Assembly (NCBI GenBank): GCA_025362395.1
Contig: JANYGK010000100.1
Span: forward strand, 1 to 33,060
Length of the DNA: 33,060 bases
Reading direction: 5' to 3'
Source: Bacteroidota bacterium
GTDB lineage: Bacteria > Bacteroidota > Bacteroidia > B-17B0 > Aurantibacillaceae
Below, piece by piece: positions 7,692-16,162 of this stretch (position 1 is the first letter of the stretch; every line of letters begins with the position of its first letter). The notes beneath the pieces were generated by a model. The model saw nothing but the letters and a program-made list of their open reading frames with translations. It was not told where the DNA came from and made no database searches. The position numbers and the translations under genes were made by a program.

Positions 7692-8111
7692 CTAAGCGTT
7701 AGACAACTGTAAAGATTTTAGCCATTGCTCGGCATCCGTTTGATTCCTAAAAAATTTTACGGGCTTATTTGTTTTTAATGTTTTTAAATAAAAGTTTGCC
7801 ATTAATTTTTGAGGCAACGAATTAATAACATAAGCCTTAGCAAGCGAGTAGCTCATAGCGATAGGGCTCGATAATAGTTTTATACTTTCATAGGTAACGT
7901 TGGCATAATCACCTGAAACGATTAATACGTAAAACTGTTTATTGTCGGCAAAATCTAACATGTTTTTAATAACCTGTGCAGCTTCTGATGTTCCGTACTC
8001 AACATCCTTTGTTGTGTTAACCTGTAAGATATAGTCGCTTCGTAATTTAATTTGACAAAGCCTGTCCGAAAACTCCTTAATAGTTTTAACCGGTTCAACA
8101 ACTGTTTTCAA
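7692..8111 (-). CDS. STAS/SpoIIAA-like small protein
   Basis: 139 residues, soluble. The pattern of a central hydrophobic strand (FYVLIVSGDYANVTYES), then AMSYSLAKAYVINSLPQKL and a C-terminal FRNQTDAEQWLKSL resembles the STAS/SEC14-like (SpoIIAA-like) small proteins common in Bacteroidota, where the final Phe-Arg...Ala-x-x-Trp-Leu is typical. Such folds often serve in regulatory partner binding or have unknown roles, and the precise function is not known. The start is TTG at 8111; an in-frame TAA a few codons upstream excludes a longer frame. The gene is divergent to the LytS-type kinase, 180 bp away. Confidence 0.65.
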   Translation of the reverse strand: MKTVVEPVKTIKEFSDRLCQIKLRSDYILQVNTTKDVEYGTSEAAQVIKNMLDFADNKQFYVLIVSGDYANVTYESIKLLSSPIAMSYSLAKAYVINSLPQKLMANFYLKTLKTNKPVKFFRNQTDAEQWLKSLQLSNA

Positions 8112-8291
8112 TACGATATAGGGTTTAGTATAGTATTAAAGCTATGAATTTAAAAAGACAAATAAAAATATTTAACTTCCTTTGTTAAAAGGATGGTTTT
8201 TTCAACCTGTAAACTAAATAGTTGATGGATAAAAAAAAGGCGAACATCTATTATGTGCGGTAATTAAATCCTCTTTCACTTAATTTGATAC

Positions 8292-9353
8292 ATGATTACA
8301 CTGCAAAAAAATAATTTGGCGTTTAAGGCAAGCATTCACATTTTTATATGGCTTGTTTTATGTACTATGCCGTATTTTCTTTCTTCCACCGAAGCACCCG
8401 CGTTCGGTAAAATGCTCAAGTATTCGTGGGTACCAATGCTTTTTTACGCACTTATTTTTTATTTAAACTATTTTGTATTGATCGAAAAGTTGCTCTTTCA
8501 TAAAAAAACAGTGTATTATAGTATTATAAATCTTGCATTAATTATTTTGTGCACATGGGTTATTTACGAGGTTAAACATTTAATAAACACCATGTATCCT
8601 ATGTTAAAGCCTCCGGGCTCCTTAAATCCCGGTCATAAGCCCTCTTTAAAATTATTTATTTATAAGGATACCTTATCCCTCATTATTCCTATAGCTGTAT
8701 CCATAGCGGTTACCGTAACTGAAAAATGGACCCGTACCGAGTTTGAGAAAAAAGAAGCGGTAAGCGAAAACCTGAATTCAGAATTACAACATTTAAGATA
8801 CCAGTTGCATCCTCACTTTTTTTTTAATTCTCTTAATAACATTTACGTATTAATAGATCGTTCACCCGCAATGGCCCAAGAAGCTGTTCACAGCCTTGCA
8901 CAGCTGATGCGTTATATGTTATACGATACCGAATCGGGGCTAACTTCTGTGAGTAAAGAAATGGAATTTATGACGCAATATATTAACCTGATGAAGTTAA
9001 GGGTATCTGATAAAACAACTGTTCATACGGATTTCCCGGCGCTTACCCAAGACTGTAAAATAGCCCCATTATTATTTATTTCTTTTATTGAAAATGCCTT
9101 TAAGCATGGCATTTCTGCTACACATCCTTCTGAACTGCTGTTTAGCTTAACCGTAAAAGATAATACCATTAGGTTTAGTGCACAAAACACAAATTTCCCT
9201 AAAACAAGTAAAGATAAAAGCGGATCGGGTATTGATTTAAGCAATATTAAGAAACGTTTACAGTTATTATACCCTGATAGTTATATATTTGAAACAAAAG
9301 TGGATGGCGAGGTTTTTAAAGTAACTCTTACCATTGATCTGAACACTAATTAA
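8292..9353 (+). CDS. LytS/YehU-type sensor histidine kinase
   Basis: 353 residues. Four predicted membrane helices (about 12-30, 47-66, 76-94 and 126-143) form the sensor part. A His_kinase domain of the LytS class follows: QLHPHFFFNSLNN with phospho-acceptor H175, ENAFKHG (N268, ATP-binding N box) and GSGIDLSNIKKRL (G box). It lacks a separate periplasmic domain, so the signal is probably sensed in or near the membrane. It is 10 bp upstream of its LytTR response regulator and surely forms a pair with it. A TAATTTG (one base short of the -7 consensus) ends 4 nt before the ATG. Confidence 0.93.
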   Translation: MITLQKNNLAFKASIHIFIWLVLCTMPYFLSSTEAPAFGKMLKYSWVPMLFYALIFYLNYFVLIEKLLFHKKTVYYSIINLALIILCTWVIYEVKHLINTMYPMLKPPGSLNPGHKPSLKLFIYKDTLSLIIPIAVSIAVTVTEKWTRTEFEKKEAVSENLNSELQHLRYQLHPHFFFNSLNNIYVLIDRSPAMAQEAVHSLAQLMRYMLYDTESGLTSVSKEMEFMTQYINLMKLRVSDKTTVHTDFPALTQDCKIAPLLFISFIENAFKHGISATHPSELLFSLTVKDNTIRFSAQNTNFPKTSKDKSGSGIDLSNIKKRLQLLYPDSYIFETKVDGEVFKVTLTIDLNTN

Positions 9354-9363
9354 TAGAGTTATA

Positions 9364-10083
9364 ATGTCTAAAATAAATTGTTTAATCGTAGATGATGAGC
9401 CGCTTGCACTCGATTTGATTGAAAGCTATATAAACAAAACACCCTTTCTTGAACTGAAGGGAAGGTGCGGTAATGCTTTTGAAGCTATGGCCGTTTTAAA
9501 TAGAGATAAAATTGATCTTGTTTTTTTAGATATACAAATGCCTGATATGTCGGGCATGGAATTCAGTAAAACACTAGCTCCCGACATAAAAATAATTTTT
9601 ACTACTGCTTTTAGAGAGTATGCGTTTGAGGGTTTTAAAGTAAACGCGGTTGATTATTTATTGAAACCGTTTAATTATGCCGAATTTTTAAAAGCTTCCA
9701 ATAGAGCAGCGGAGCGCTTTAATTTACAATCTAAAAAAAGAGAGATACCTCACAAAGACCATTTCATGTTTGTGAAATCAGAATACAAACAAATAAAAAT
9801 TAATTTGGATGAAGTATTGTATTTTGAAGGATTAAAAGACTATGTAAAGATTTGGCTAACCTCTCAACCTAAGCCCATCCTTACACTTATGAGCCTTAAA
9901 ATTTTGGAACAGGAACTGGATCCCGGTAAATTTATGCGCATTCACCGTTCCTTTATTGCAGCACTCAATAAAATAGAATCCATTGAAAGAAGCCGGGTAA
10001 TTATTAATAAAGAAAGCATTACTATTGCCGAACAATATAAAGAAAAGTTTCGTGAATTTTTGGACCATAAATCCTTTCATTAG
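9364..10083 (+). CDS. LytTR-family response regulator
   Basis: 239 residues. An N-terminal receiver domain carries the acidic pair D10/D11 and phospho-acceptor D56 (VFLDIQMPD), with the conserved Lys in YLLKPF. A C-terminal LytTR DNA-binding domain (about 135-236) includes YFEGLKDYVKIWL and FMRIHRSFIAALNKIE. It partners with the upstream kinase. Targets are unknown; the lipoprotein and outer-membrane barrel genes 102 bp downstream on the same strand are obvious candidates, though no clear LytTR direct repeat was found by eye in that gap. The start is ATG at 9364. Confidence 0.94.
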   Translation: MSKINCLIVDDEPLALDLIESYINKTPFLELKGRCGNAFEAMAVLNRDKIDLVFLDIQMPDMSGMEFSKTLAPDIKIIFTTAFREYAFEGFKVNAVDYLLKPFNYAEFLKASNRAAERFNLQSKKREIPHKDHFMFVKSEYKQIKINLDEVLYFEGLKDYVKIWLTSQPKPILTLMSLKILEQELDPGKFMRIHRSFIAALNKIESIERSRVIINKESITIAEQYKEKFREFLDHKSFH

Positions 10084-10173
10084 TCATTGTAATCACCAAC
10101 GGTGTTTTAACCCTGTTCTTCTATAACCTTCTTTCAAACATCTATTGCTTTTTTTAGTGTCCGGTAATTATTT

Positions 10174-10181
10174 TAGCTTTG
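10174..10181 (+). promoter_or_regulatory. -7 element for the lipoprotein-barrel operon
   Basis: TAGCTTTG is a perfect TAnnTTTG ending 4 nt before the GTG start at 10186. No TTG lies at the normal -33 spacing, which would fit an activator-dependent promoter. Transcription would begin at or beside the start codon. Confidence 0.5.
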
Positions 10182-10185
10182 CGGT

Positions 10186-11052
10186 GTGAATAAACTCTTT
10201 AACTTATTAAAATTCCCTTTAAGTGCAGCGCTTTTAGGATTGGTCATACAGGCGGCTCTTACAAGCTGTTCAAAAGTAACCTACAGTCATTTAAAGTGGC
10301 AGGCAATACCTTCTGTAACGGATGGTAAACCATTGGAGTGGAGTATTCCATTAAAGTTTTTTCATAAGGACAGTAAATTAAATTATGATATCTCCAATGA
10401 TAAAAAGAACCTTTATGTTGTTTTTAAAATAACGGATGAGCTTACTAAAATGAAAGTGTTAAACTCCGGGATGCAATTTGCCATCGATGTAAAAGGAAAA
10501 AAAATATTTCCTGTAAGTATCGGCTATCCTTTATCTTCCGAGCATAATGTTCAACCCGGTTCCGATGTGCCATATACCGGCGAAGGTAATTTGGGAGAAG
10601 AAACTATATTGGCGGCATCAAAGCAAATGATGAGAATATCAGGTTTTAATGCCGATGTGAAAGAAGGATTAGTACCGCAAAAAAACGAGTATGGCATACA
10701 AACCGCTATAACGGTAACAAGAGATGATATTTTATATTATGAACTTAGGGTGCCTTTTAAAACATTTTATAAAGAAACAATAACCGCCACAGATACGGTT
10801 AATCCTTTTAGTTTTGAGATCACGTTAAATCCTCTTACAGAAGGTAAGATGAACCCCCTCGATGATGCCGGTGATACTAATTCACAAAACGGCGCAGGCA
10901 ATGGTAGCGGAATGCCCGGTGGCGGTGGCTCTATGCCGGGAGCAGGTGGTGGCATGCCCGGCGGTGGCGGTATGCCACGCCATAAAACGGATGTTGCTCC
11001 CGGTAATGAAAAACAGGTGATCACACAAAAATTAAAATTATCTATTAAATAA
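10186..11052 (+). CDS. Lipoprotein with CBM9/DOMON-like domain and Gly-Met-Pro-rich tail
   Basis: 288 residues. A lipoprotein signal peptide ends in the lipobox LTSC with C28. A beta-rich domain (about 40-215) has the spaced pattern DGKPLEWSIPL, YDISNDKKNLYVVFKI and GMQFAIDVKGKK seen in CBM9/DOMON-like binding domains of Bacteroidota; this assignment is by pattern only. Residues about 232-265 are low-complexity (GMPGGGGSMPGAGGGMP). The start is GTG at 10186, since no other Met precedes the signal peptide. It is 8 bp upstream of a large outer-membrane barrel that carries similar Gly-rich stretches, so the two probably work together at the outer membrane. The ligand is unknown. Confidence 0.8.
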   Translation: MNKLFNLLKFPLSAALLGLVIQAALTSCSKVTYSHLKWQAIPSVTDGKPLEWSIPLKFFHKDSKLNYDISNDKKNLYVVFKITDELTKMKVLNSGMQFAIDVKGKKIFPVSIGYPLSSEHNVQPGSDVPYTGEGNLGEETILAASKQMMRISGFNADVKEGLVPQKNEYGIQTAITVTRDDILYYELRVPFKTFYKETITATDTVNPFSFEITLNPLTEGKMNPLDDAGDTNSQNGAGNGSGMPGGGGSMPGAGGGMPGGGGMPRHKTDVAPGNEKQVITQKLKLSIK

Positions 11053-11060
11053 TAAGGTTC

Positions 11061-13952
11061 ATGAAATCGTTTTGTCGTTTTCTTTTGACGTTTTTAGCCT
11101 TAAGCTCAACGGCTTTTGCACAACTTGTTCCGGTATCCGGAAGCATCTCCGATAAATCAGGCATTTTGGTGGGTTCATTAGTGAAAGTGCTGACTAAAGA
11201 TTCTACTTTTGTAACCGGTTCTTCAACCGACGGTGACGGTAAATTCAATATTGATCTGAGTCCGAACACACGTTATATTATTCAAATATCTTTTTTAGGA
11301 TACAAAACATTAAGTCGTATTGTAGAAGTAAAGAGTGCTCCAATAGTATTGGGCAATATTATTTTGCAGGAAGACGCGCAAACATTGAAGGAAGTAGTAG
11401 TAGAAACTGTTCAGGTTAGAGGCACGCAAAAAGGAGATACAACACAATTTAATTCAGATGCATTTAAAACACATCCTGATGCGACAGCAGAAGACCTTGT
11501 TAAAAAAATGCCGGGTATTACTTCCGATAATAATGGGGTAAAAGTAAACGGGGAAACCGTTACTAAAGTATTGGTTGACGGTAAACCTTTTTTTGGTGAT
11601 GATCCTAATGCTGCTTTAAAAAATCTGCCGTCCGAAATTGTAGATAAGATTCAGGTTTTTGATAAAGCCGGCGATCAGTCGCAGTTCACAGGCTTTAATG
11701 ACGGCGATCAACAAAAAACAATTAACATCATTACCAAGAATGGAAAAAATATCGGGCAGTTCGGTAAAATATATGCCGGTTATGGAACCAACGATCGCTA
11801 TAACGCCGGAGCTACGGTTAACAGCTTTAATAATAAAAGAAGAATTTCTTTACTGTTACTTTCCAATAATATCAATCAGCAAAACTTTAGCATTTCGGAT
11901 ATTATGGGAGTGATGAGCAACTCCGGGCAAAGCGGTGGAGGCGGAGGTGGTGGCCCGAGAGGTGGCGGAGGTGGCCCCGGTGGAGGTGGCGGAGCTGCAA
12001 GCAGTTTATTAACGGGTCAGCAAAGCGGTTTAACAGCTACGCAGTCTGCCGGTTTAAATTATTCGGATGCCTGGGGAAAAAAAATAAATGTATCGGGAAG
12101 CTACTTCTTTAACTATACGGATAATAATAACTTATCTAACGTTGTGCGGACTTACTTTACAGATAATAATTTAATTTACAATCAAAATAACTCCACTAAA
12201 ACGGCTAATCAAAATAACCGTCTCAATTTCAGATTTGAGTACAATATAGATTCCAGTAATAAACTCACTATTGTGCCGAGCTTGAATCTGCAAAAGAACA
12301 CAACCAACAGCGTGCTCCTGGGAAGCAATACCATACTTGATAATATCCTGTTAAGCCAAACCAATACCACTTCTAAAATGAACAACCTGGGTTATGATTT
12401 TTCAAACTCTATAGTATACCAGCATAAGCTTACTAAATTGGGAAGAACTATTTCTTTAAACATAGGAACACAGCTTACTGAAAAAAGTAACGACGGAAGT
12501 TATATATCAGATAATATTTACAGGGATACCATGTCTGTGCTCGATCAGAAATACGGGACTTACAGTAACAGTAAAAAAGTATCGGCAAACTTATCTTATA
12601 CAGAGCCCGCGGGTGTTAACGGGCAGGTGTTGGTAAGCTACAACCCCTCTTACATTGCCGGTAAGGTCAATAAATCAACCAATGACTTTAGCGCAGCTAC
12701 CGATGATTATACGAATTTCAATACGTCTTTATCAAACAAATATAATAACATTAATGAGATACAACGCGGCGGCTTAAGTTATAAATACCGTAAAGGCAAA
12801 CTGAATTATAGTGTTGGAGCTGATGCCCAATACTCTACTTTAAAAGGGAATGAAACTTTTCCGGTATCGTATGTCATTAATAAATCATTTACAAACGTGT
12901 TGCCTAATGCACAGTTAAATTATAAATTCAGCCAATCGCGTAATTTAAATGTGAATTACCGTTCTACCACTAATATTCCTAACGTTATCCAATTACAAAA
13001 TGTACTGGATATTTCGAACCCTTTGCAAATTAAATCGGGGAACGCTGATCTGAAACAAACCTTTGAGAACAATATCAATGTTCGGTTCGGAGGATTTAAC
13101 TCCAAAACGTCCCGTAACATCATGTTGTTTTTAAACGGTAATTATGTAGATAACTATGTGAGTAATGCCACGTATATTCTTAAAACAGATTCGTTCATAC
13201 AGGGCTATCATACCAAGGCCGGAAGCCAGTTAACGAAGCCGGTTAACGTTGACGGTTACTATACAACCCGTGCATTTTTGGTTTACGGTTTTCCTGTTAA
13301 GGCAATTAAAAGTAACGTAAATTTAAACGGAGGCATTAACTATAACCACACACCTACCGTTATTAATAATGTAGCCAACATTTCAAATAATTACGCGCTT
13401 AACGGGGGTGTTTTTGTGGGTAGTAATATCAGCCGAAACATCGATTTTTCGCTTGGTTATAACGGAAGCTATAACATTGTAAAGAATACGGTACAGGCTC
13501 AATCCAATAACAATTATTTTACACAAACCACAACCTTTAAAGCTAACTGGATTATTAAAGGCAGGATCGTTCTAAATACAGAAATCAATCATATTTTATA
13601 CACCGGCTTAACCCAAAGTTACAATCAACATTATTTTTTATGGAATGCTTATGCAGGATATAAATTCTTAAAAAATAAATTACTGGAAGCAAAAGTTACC
13701 GTGTTCGATATCTTAAATCAAAACAAGAGTATTAGCCGTACTATTACAGGAACTTATAACGAAGACAGTAAAACCAATGTGTTAACGCAATATGCTATGT
13801 TTACCCTGACCTATACCTTCAGAAATTTTAAAGCAGGTGCCCGGGCTCCAACAGCTCCTGTAGATCCCAATGCGCCACCGAATCCGAATTTCCAAAGAGG
13901 CGGCGGAGGCTTTCCTCCCGGTGGTATGCCACCACCTTCCGGAGGCGGATAA
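11061..13952 (+). CDS. TonB-receptor-like outer-membrane beta-barrel protein (OMP_b-brl_3 type)
   Basis: 963 residues. A signal peptide (about 1-20, FLALSSTAFAQ) precedes a carboxypeptidase-regulatory-like domain (about 25-110). A plug-like domain (about 130-235) carries DGKPFFGDDPNAALKNLP and VFDKAGDQSQFTGFNDGD, the hallmark of the OMP_b-brl_3 family, and is followed by a long barrel. Two low-complexity inserts stand out: Gly-rich residues about 290-314, likely in a loop just after the plug, and a C-terminal tail about 946-963 (GGFPPGGMPPPSGGG). The tail is unusual because barrels normally end in an aromatic residue, so it would lie beyond the last strand. It is co-transcribed with the upstream lipoprotein (8-bp gap). 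Family members are presumed transport or outer-membrane assembly proteins; the substrate is unknown. Confidence 0.9.
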   Translation: MKSFCRFLLTFLALSSTAFAQLVPVSGSISDKSGILVGSLVKVLTKDSTFVTGSSTDGDGKFNIDLSPNTRYIIQISFLGYKTLSRIVEVKSAPIVLGNIILQEDAQTLKEVVVETVQVRGTQKGDTTQFNSDAFKTHPDATAEDLVKKMPGITSDNNGVKVNGETVTKVLVDGKPFFGDDPNAALKNLPSEIVDKIQVFDKAGDQSQFTGFNDGDQQKTINIITKNGKNIGQFGKIYAGYGTNDRYNAGATVNSFNNKRRISLLLLSNNINQQNFSISDIMGVMSNSGQSGGGGGGGPRGGGGGPGGGGGAASSLLTGQQSGLTATQSAGLNYSDAWGKKINVSGSYFFNYTDNNNLSNVVRTYFTDNNLIYNQNNSTKTANQNNRLNFRFEYNIDSSNKLTIVPSLNLQKNTTNSVLLGSNTILDNILLSQTNTTSKMNNLGYDFSNSIVYQHKLTKLGRTISLNIGTQLTEKSNDGSYISDNIYRDTMSVLDQKYGTYSNSKKVSANLSYTEPAGVNGQVLVSYNPSYIAGKVNKSTNDFSAATDDYTNFNTSLSNKYNNINEIQRGGLSYKYRKGKLNYSVGADAQYSTLKGNETFPVSYVINKSFTNVLPNAQLNYKFSQSRNLNVNYRSTTNIPNVIQLQNVLDISNPLQIKSGNADLKQTFENNINVRFGGFNSKTSRNIMLFLNGNYVDNYVSNATYILKTDSFIQGYHTKAGSQLTKPVNVDGYYTTRAFLVYGFPVKAIKSNVNLNGGINYNHTPTVINNVANISNNYALNGGVFVGSNISRNIDFSLGYNGSYNIVKNTVQAQSNNNYFTQTTTFKANWIIKGRIVLNTEINHILYTGLTQSYNQHYFLWNAYAGYKFLKNKLLEAKVTVFDILNQNKSISRTITGTYNEDSKTNVLTQYAMFTLTYTFRNFKAGARAPTAPVDPNAPPNPNFQRGGGGFPPGGMPPPSGGG

Positions 13953-14024
13953 AAAGATTTATTATTGAAATAGTGTGTTGAAAATTAAGAAGTCTGATTA
14001 CTTTTAACTTTCCTTATATAAAAC

Positions 14025-14056
14025 AATAAAGCTCTATTGTGATGTAGAGCTTTATT
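14025..14056. terminator. Bidirectional rho-independent-type terminator
   Basis: AATAAAGCTCTA (14025-14036) and TAGAGCTTTATT (14045-14056) form a perfect 12-bp stem with an 8-nt loop, A-rich on the left and T-rich on the right. It lies between the convergent barrel gene (ends 13952) and ferritin gene (ends 14081) and serves both. Confidence 0.85.
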
Positions 14057-14080
14057 ATAAAATTAATAAAACTTGCACTG

Positions 14081-14647
14081 TTAAGGATTTTCAGTCGTTG
14101 CATCTTCAGCAGACTCTGCATCATCCGGTGTTTTTTCAAGGTCACGGTCTAATGAATACAATGAATGTGAATTTGCATTTTCACCGCCGGCAATTTTAAT
14201 TTTATCAATTAAATTCATAGCCAGTGTTTCTTCTTCTATCTGTTCTTTTACAAACCATTGCATAAAGTTCCAGGTAGCCCAGTCCTCTTCACTATGTGCC
14301 ATTTTAGCGACTGCATAAATGGCTGTAGTATTATCAACCTCATGTTGAAATACTTTTTCAAAGCAATCATTAATACTTTTAGGGTCAGCAGGCGGAGCAG
14401 GTATTGCAGTAACGGTTACTTTTCCCCCTCTTTTTAAAATATATTCAACAAGCTTCATCATGTGGTTACGTTCTTCACCGGAGTGTCTAAAAAGAAAATT
14501 AGCAATTCCGCCACATCCTTGACTATCAGCCCAAGCCCCGTATGATAAAAATATCTGTGCTGCATGAGCTTCTTTAGTCATTTGGTCGTTTAACGCTTTT
14601 TCAAGAGTTTTTGAAAGTCTGTTAGTATTCATAATCTTAGTTTTCAT
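14081..14647 (-). CDS. ftnA: Bacterial non-heme ferritin
   Basis: 188 residues with the four-helix ferritin fold. With a constant offset of 9 from E. coli FtnA numbering, all ferroxidase and third-site residues are present: E26, E59, H62, E103, Q136 and E139 (GEERNHMMKL; HEVDNTT; KEQIEEE). It oxidises Fe(II) and stores the mineral in a 24-subunit cage in the cytoplasm. The last ~25 residues (DRDLEKTPDDAESAED...) form an acidic extension beyond the usual family end. The ATG at 14647 is the longest start; M6 (MNTNRLSKTLEKAL) is equally plausible. Its 3' end is closed by the shared terminator at 14025-14056. Confidence 0.92.
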   Translation of the reverse strand: MKTKIMNTNRLSKTLEKALNDQMTKEAHAAQIFLSYGAWADSQGCGGIANFLFRHSGEERNHMMKLVEYILKRGGKVTVTAIPAPPADPKSINDCFEKVFQHEVDNTTAIYAVAKMAHSEEDWATWNFMQWFVKEQIEEETLAMNLIDKIKIAGGENANSHSLYSLDRDLEKTPDDAESAEDATTENP

Positions 14648-14660
14648 ATATACTCAAATT

Positions 14661-14801
14661 ATGCGCCCGTTAGCGGAAATATGCCGGTATCATAATTTCG
14701 GGATGATCAGAAAAGGACCACAGGAAGGTTTTGCCGGTTTGAGAAAATTATTCCCCAAAAAAACCGAAAGAGCTGCTGTTAAATGGATATATGAATTTTA
14801 A
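14661..14801 (+). CDS. Possible 46-aa small protein
   Basis: An ATG-initiated frame of 47 codons runs divergently from the ferritin gene (13 bp apart) and ends 19 bp before the permease stop. The peptide is basic (RKGPQEGFAGLRKLFPKKTE) with a hydrophobic end (AAVKWIYEF). No TAnnTTTG precedes it and no family is recognised. The open frame may be chance; it does fill nearly all of an otherwise empty 173-bp gap. Confidence 0.25.
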   Translation: MRPLAEICRYHNFGMIRKGPQEGFAGLRKLFPKKTERAAVKWIYEF

Positions 14802-14805
14802 CAGC
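14775..14805 (-). terminator. Candidate terminator downstream of the permease gene
   Basis: GCTGTTAAA (14775-14783) and TTTAACAGC (14797-14805) are perfect 9-bp arms with a 13-nt loop, 15 bp past the permease stop. On the minus strand a run of seven T follows only after about 11 further bases, so it is imperfect. Confidence 0.35.
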
Positions 14806-14820
14806 TAAGTCATTGAATGA

Positions 14821-16158
14821 TCAGATTTCATTCGCTTTCAAAAATGGCCACTCATTGTTTCGTTTTGCTTTTATAAAATAAACAATGGTACCTGCTACAA
14901 TTACCACTACACCGGTGAGCACCATTTTTAAGCCTGTGGAAATAAGAATACATGCCCACATAAGTATAGCAAGGTATACAGGTAAAGGAAAGAAAGGCAT
15001 TTTATAGGGAAAGGTGTCTTTGCTTCTTGCCCTTCGTAATAAAATTAAACCGATGCCTTGCCCGATGAATTGTATTAAAATACGCATGGCTAAAATAGCG
15101 CTGATCACGTCGCCCAGTCTGAACAACAAACTAAAAATAAAGGCAATGCCTCCTAAAAATAATAAAGATACATGAGGAAATTTTTTAGTAGGATGCAACT
15201 TTGCAAATACTTTAAAGAAAGCCCCGTCTGCCGCGGCAGCATAAGGAATGCGGCTGTAACCCAACGTAGCGGAAAATACGGAAGCAAAGGCCACCCATAA
15301 AATAAGACATGTAACAATGTTAGCAGCAGTGTTGCCTGCCAAACGCTGCATAAATACACTGATTACAAACTCGCTGTCTTTAGCTTCGCTCCAGGGAATA
15401 ACACTGGTTACGCTAATGTTCATAGCCAAATATAAAATGGAAATACCGGCAATGGAAAGAAACATGCTGCGCGGAATATTTTTTATAGGATCTTTTATTT
15501 CGCCGCCTAAATGGCACACATTATAATATCCTAAATAGCTGTATACTGTTTTTACGGAGGCGAATCCTATAGCCGCCACAAAGGCGTAGTTTATGGTAAG
15601 CCCGTCATTTATATGGTGTATGGGCGCCATAAAATTTCCGTACGCTATACCGCCGCCAATAATCCAGAGCATCGTAAAAATAACGCCTCCCCACAGTAAT
15701 ACACTTATCTTACCTATCGCTTCAATTTTACGATACAATAAAATAACAATTAATATAACTACACCGCCGCTTACAGCTTTGGATGTAAATGTAGTTAAGG
15801 GTAATAAATACGATAAATAGGATGCAAAACCAATAGCGGCGGAAGCAATTACCAACGGTGCCTGTATCATGGTTTGCCATACAAATAAAAAGCTCATAAG
15901 CTTACCTGCGCGGTTTGTGCCGTAAGCTTCTTTTAAAAAGTTGTAAGAGCCGCCCGCCTTTGGAAAAGCGGCCCCCAACTCACTCCACACCATGGCATCA
16001 ACAAATGAAAGGACAGCACCGGCAAACCATGCATATAAAAAGTAAGGGCCGTTCATCATACCTATAACCATAGGTAAGGTTATGAACGGGCCAATACCTA
16101 CCATATCAATCATATTAATGGCAGTAGCCTGCGCAAGCCCTAAACGCCTTTCCGACAT
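14821..16158 (-). CDS. APC-superfamily amino-acid permease
   Basis: 445 residues with about 12 membrane segments. The N-terminal signature is characteristic of the APC superfamily: INMIDMVGIGPFITLP in helix 1 (a GIGPF variant of the substrate-binding GxG break), then WSELGAAFPKAGGSYNFLKEAYG. It imports or exchanges amino acids or related amines across the inner membrane; the substrate cannot be assigned. The ATG at 16158 lies 4 bp after the stop of the upstream oxidoreductase gene, so the two form an operon. No transporter partner subunit is nearby. Confidence 0.9.
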   Translation of the reverse strand: MSERRLGLAQATAINMIDMVGIGPFITLPMVIGMMNGPYFLYAWFAGAVLSFVDAMVWSELGAAFPKAGGSYNFLKEAYGTNRAGKLMSFLFVWQTMIQAPLVIASAAIGFASYLSYLLPLTTFTSKAVSGGVVILIVILLYRKIEAIGKISVLLWGGVIFTMLWIIGGGIAYGNFMAPIHHINDGLTINYAFVAAIGFASVKTVYSYLGYYNVCHLGGEIKDPIKNIPRSMFLSIAGISILYLAMNISVTSVIPWSEAKDSEFVISVFMQRLAGNTAANIVTCLILWVAFASVFSATLGYSRIPYAAAADGAFFKVFAKLHPTKKFPHVSLLFLGGIAFIFSLLFRLGDVISAILAMRILIQFIGQGIGLILLRRARSKDTFPYKMPFFPLPVYLAILMWACILISTGLKMVLTGVVVIVAGTIVYFIKAKRNNEWPFLKANEI

Positions 16159-16162
16159 AGTA

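Noticed and set aside
10767-11024. Minus-strand frame encoding a Pro-rich peptide
   Set aside because: It is the complement of the Gly/Met/Pro-rich tail of the lipoprotein. It has no start context, and the plus frame has a signal peptide and an operon partner.
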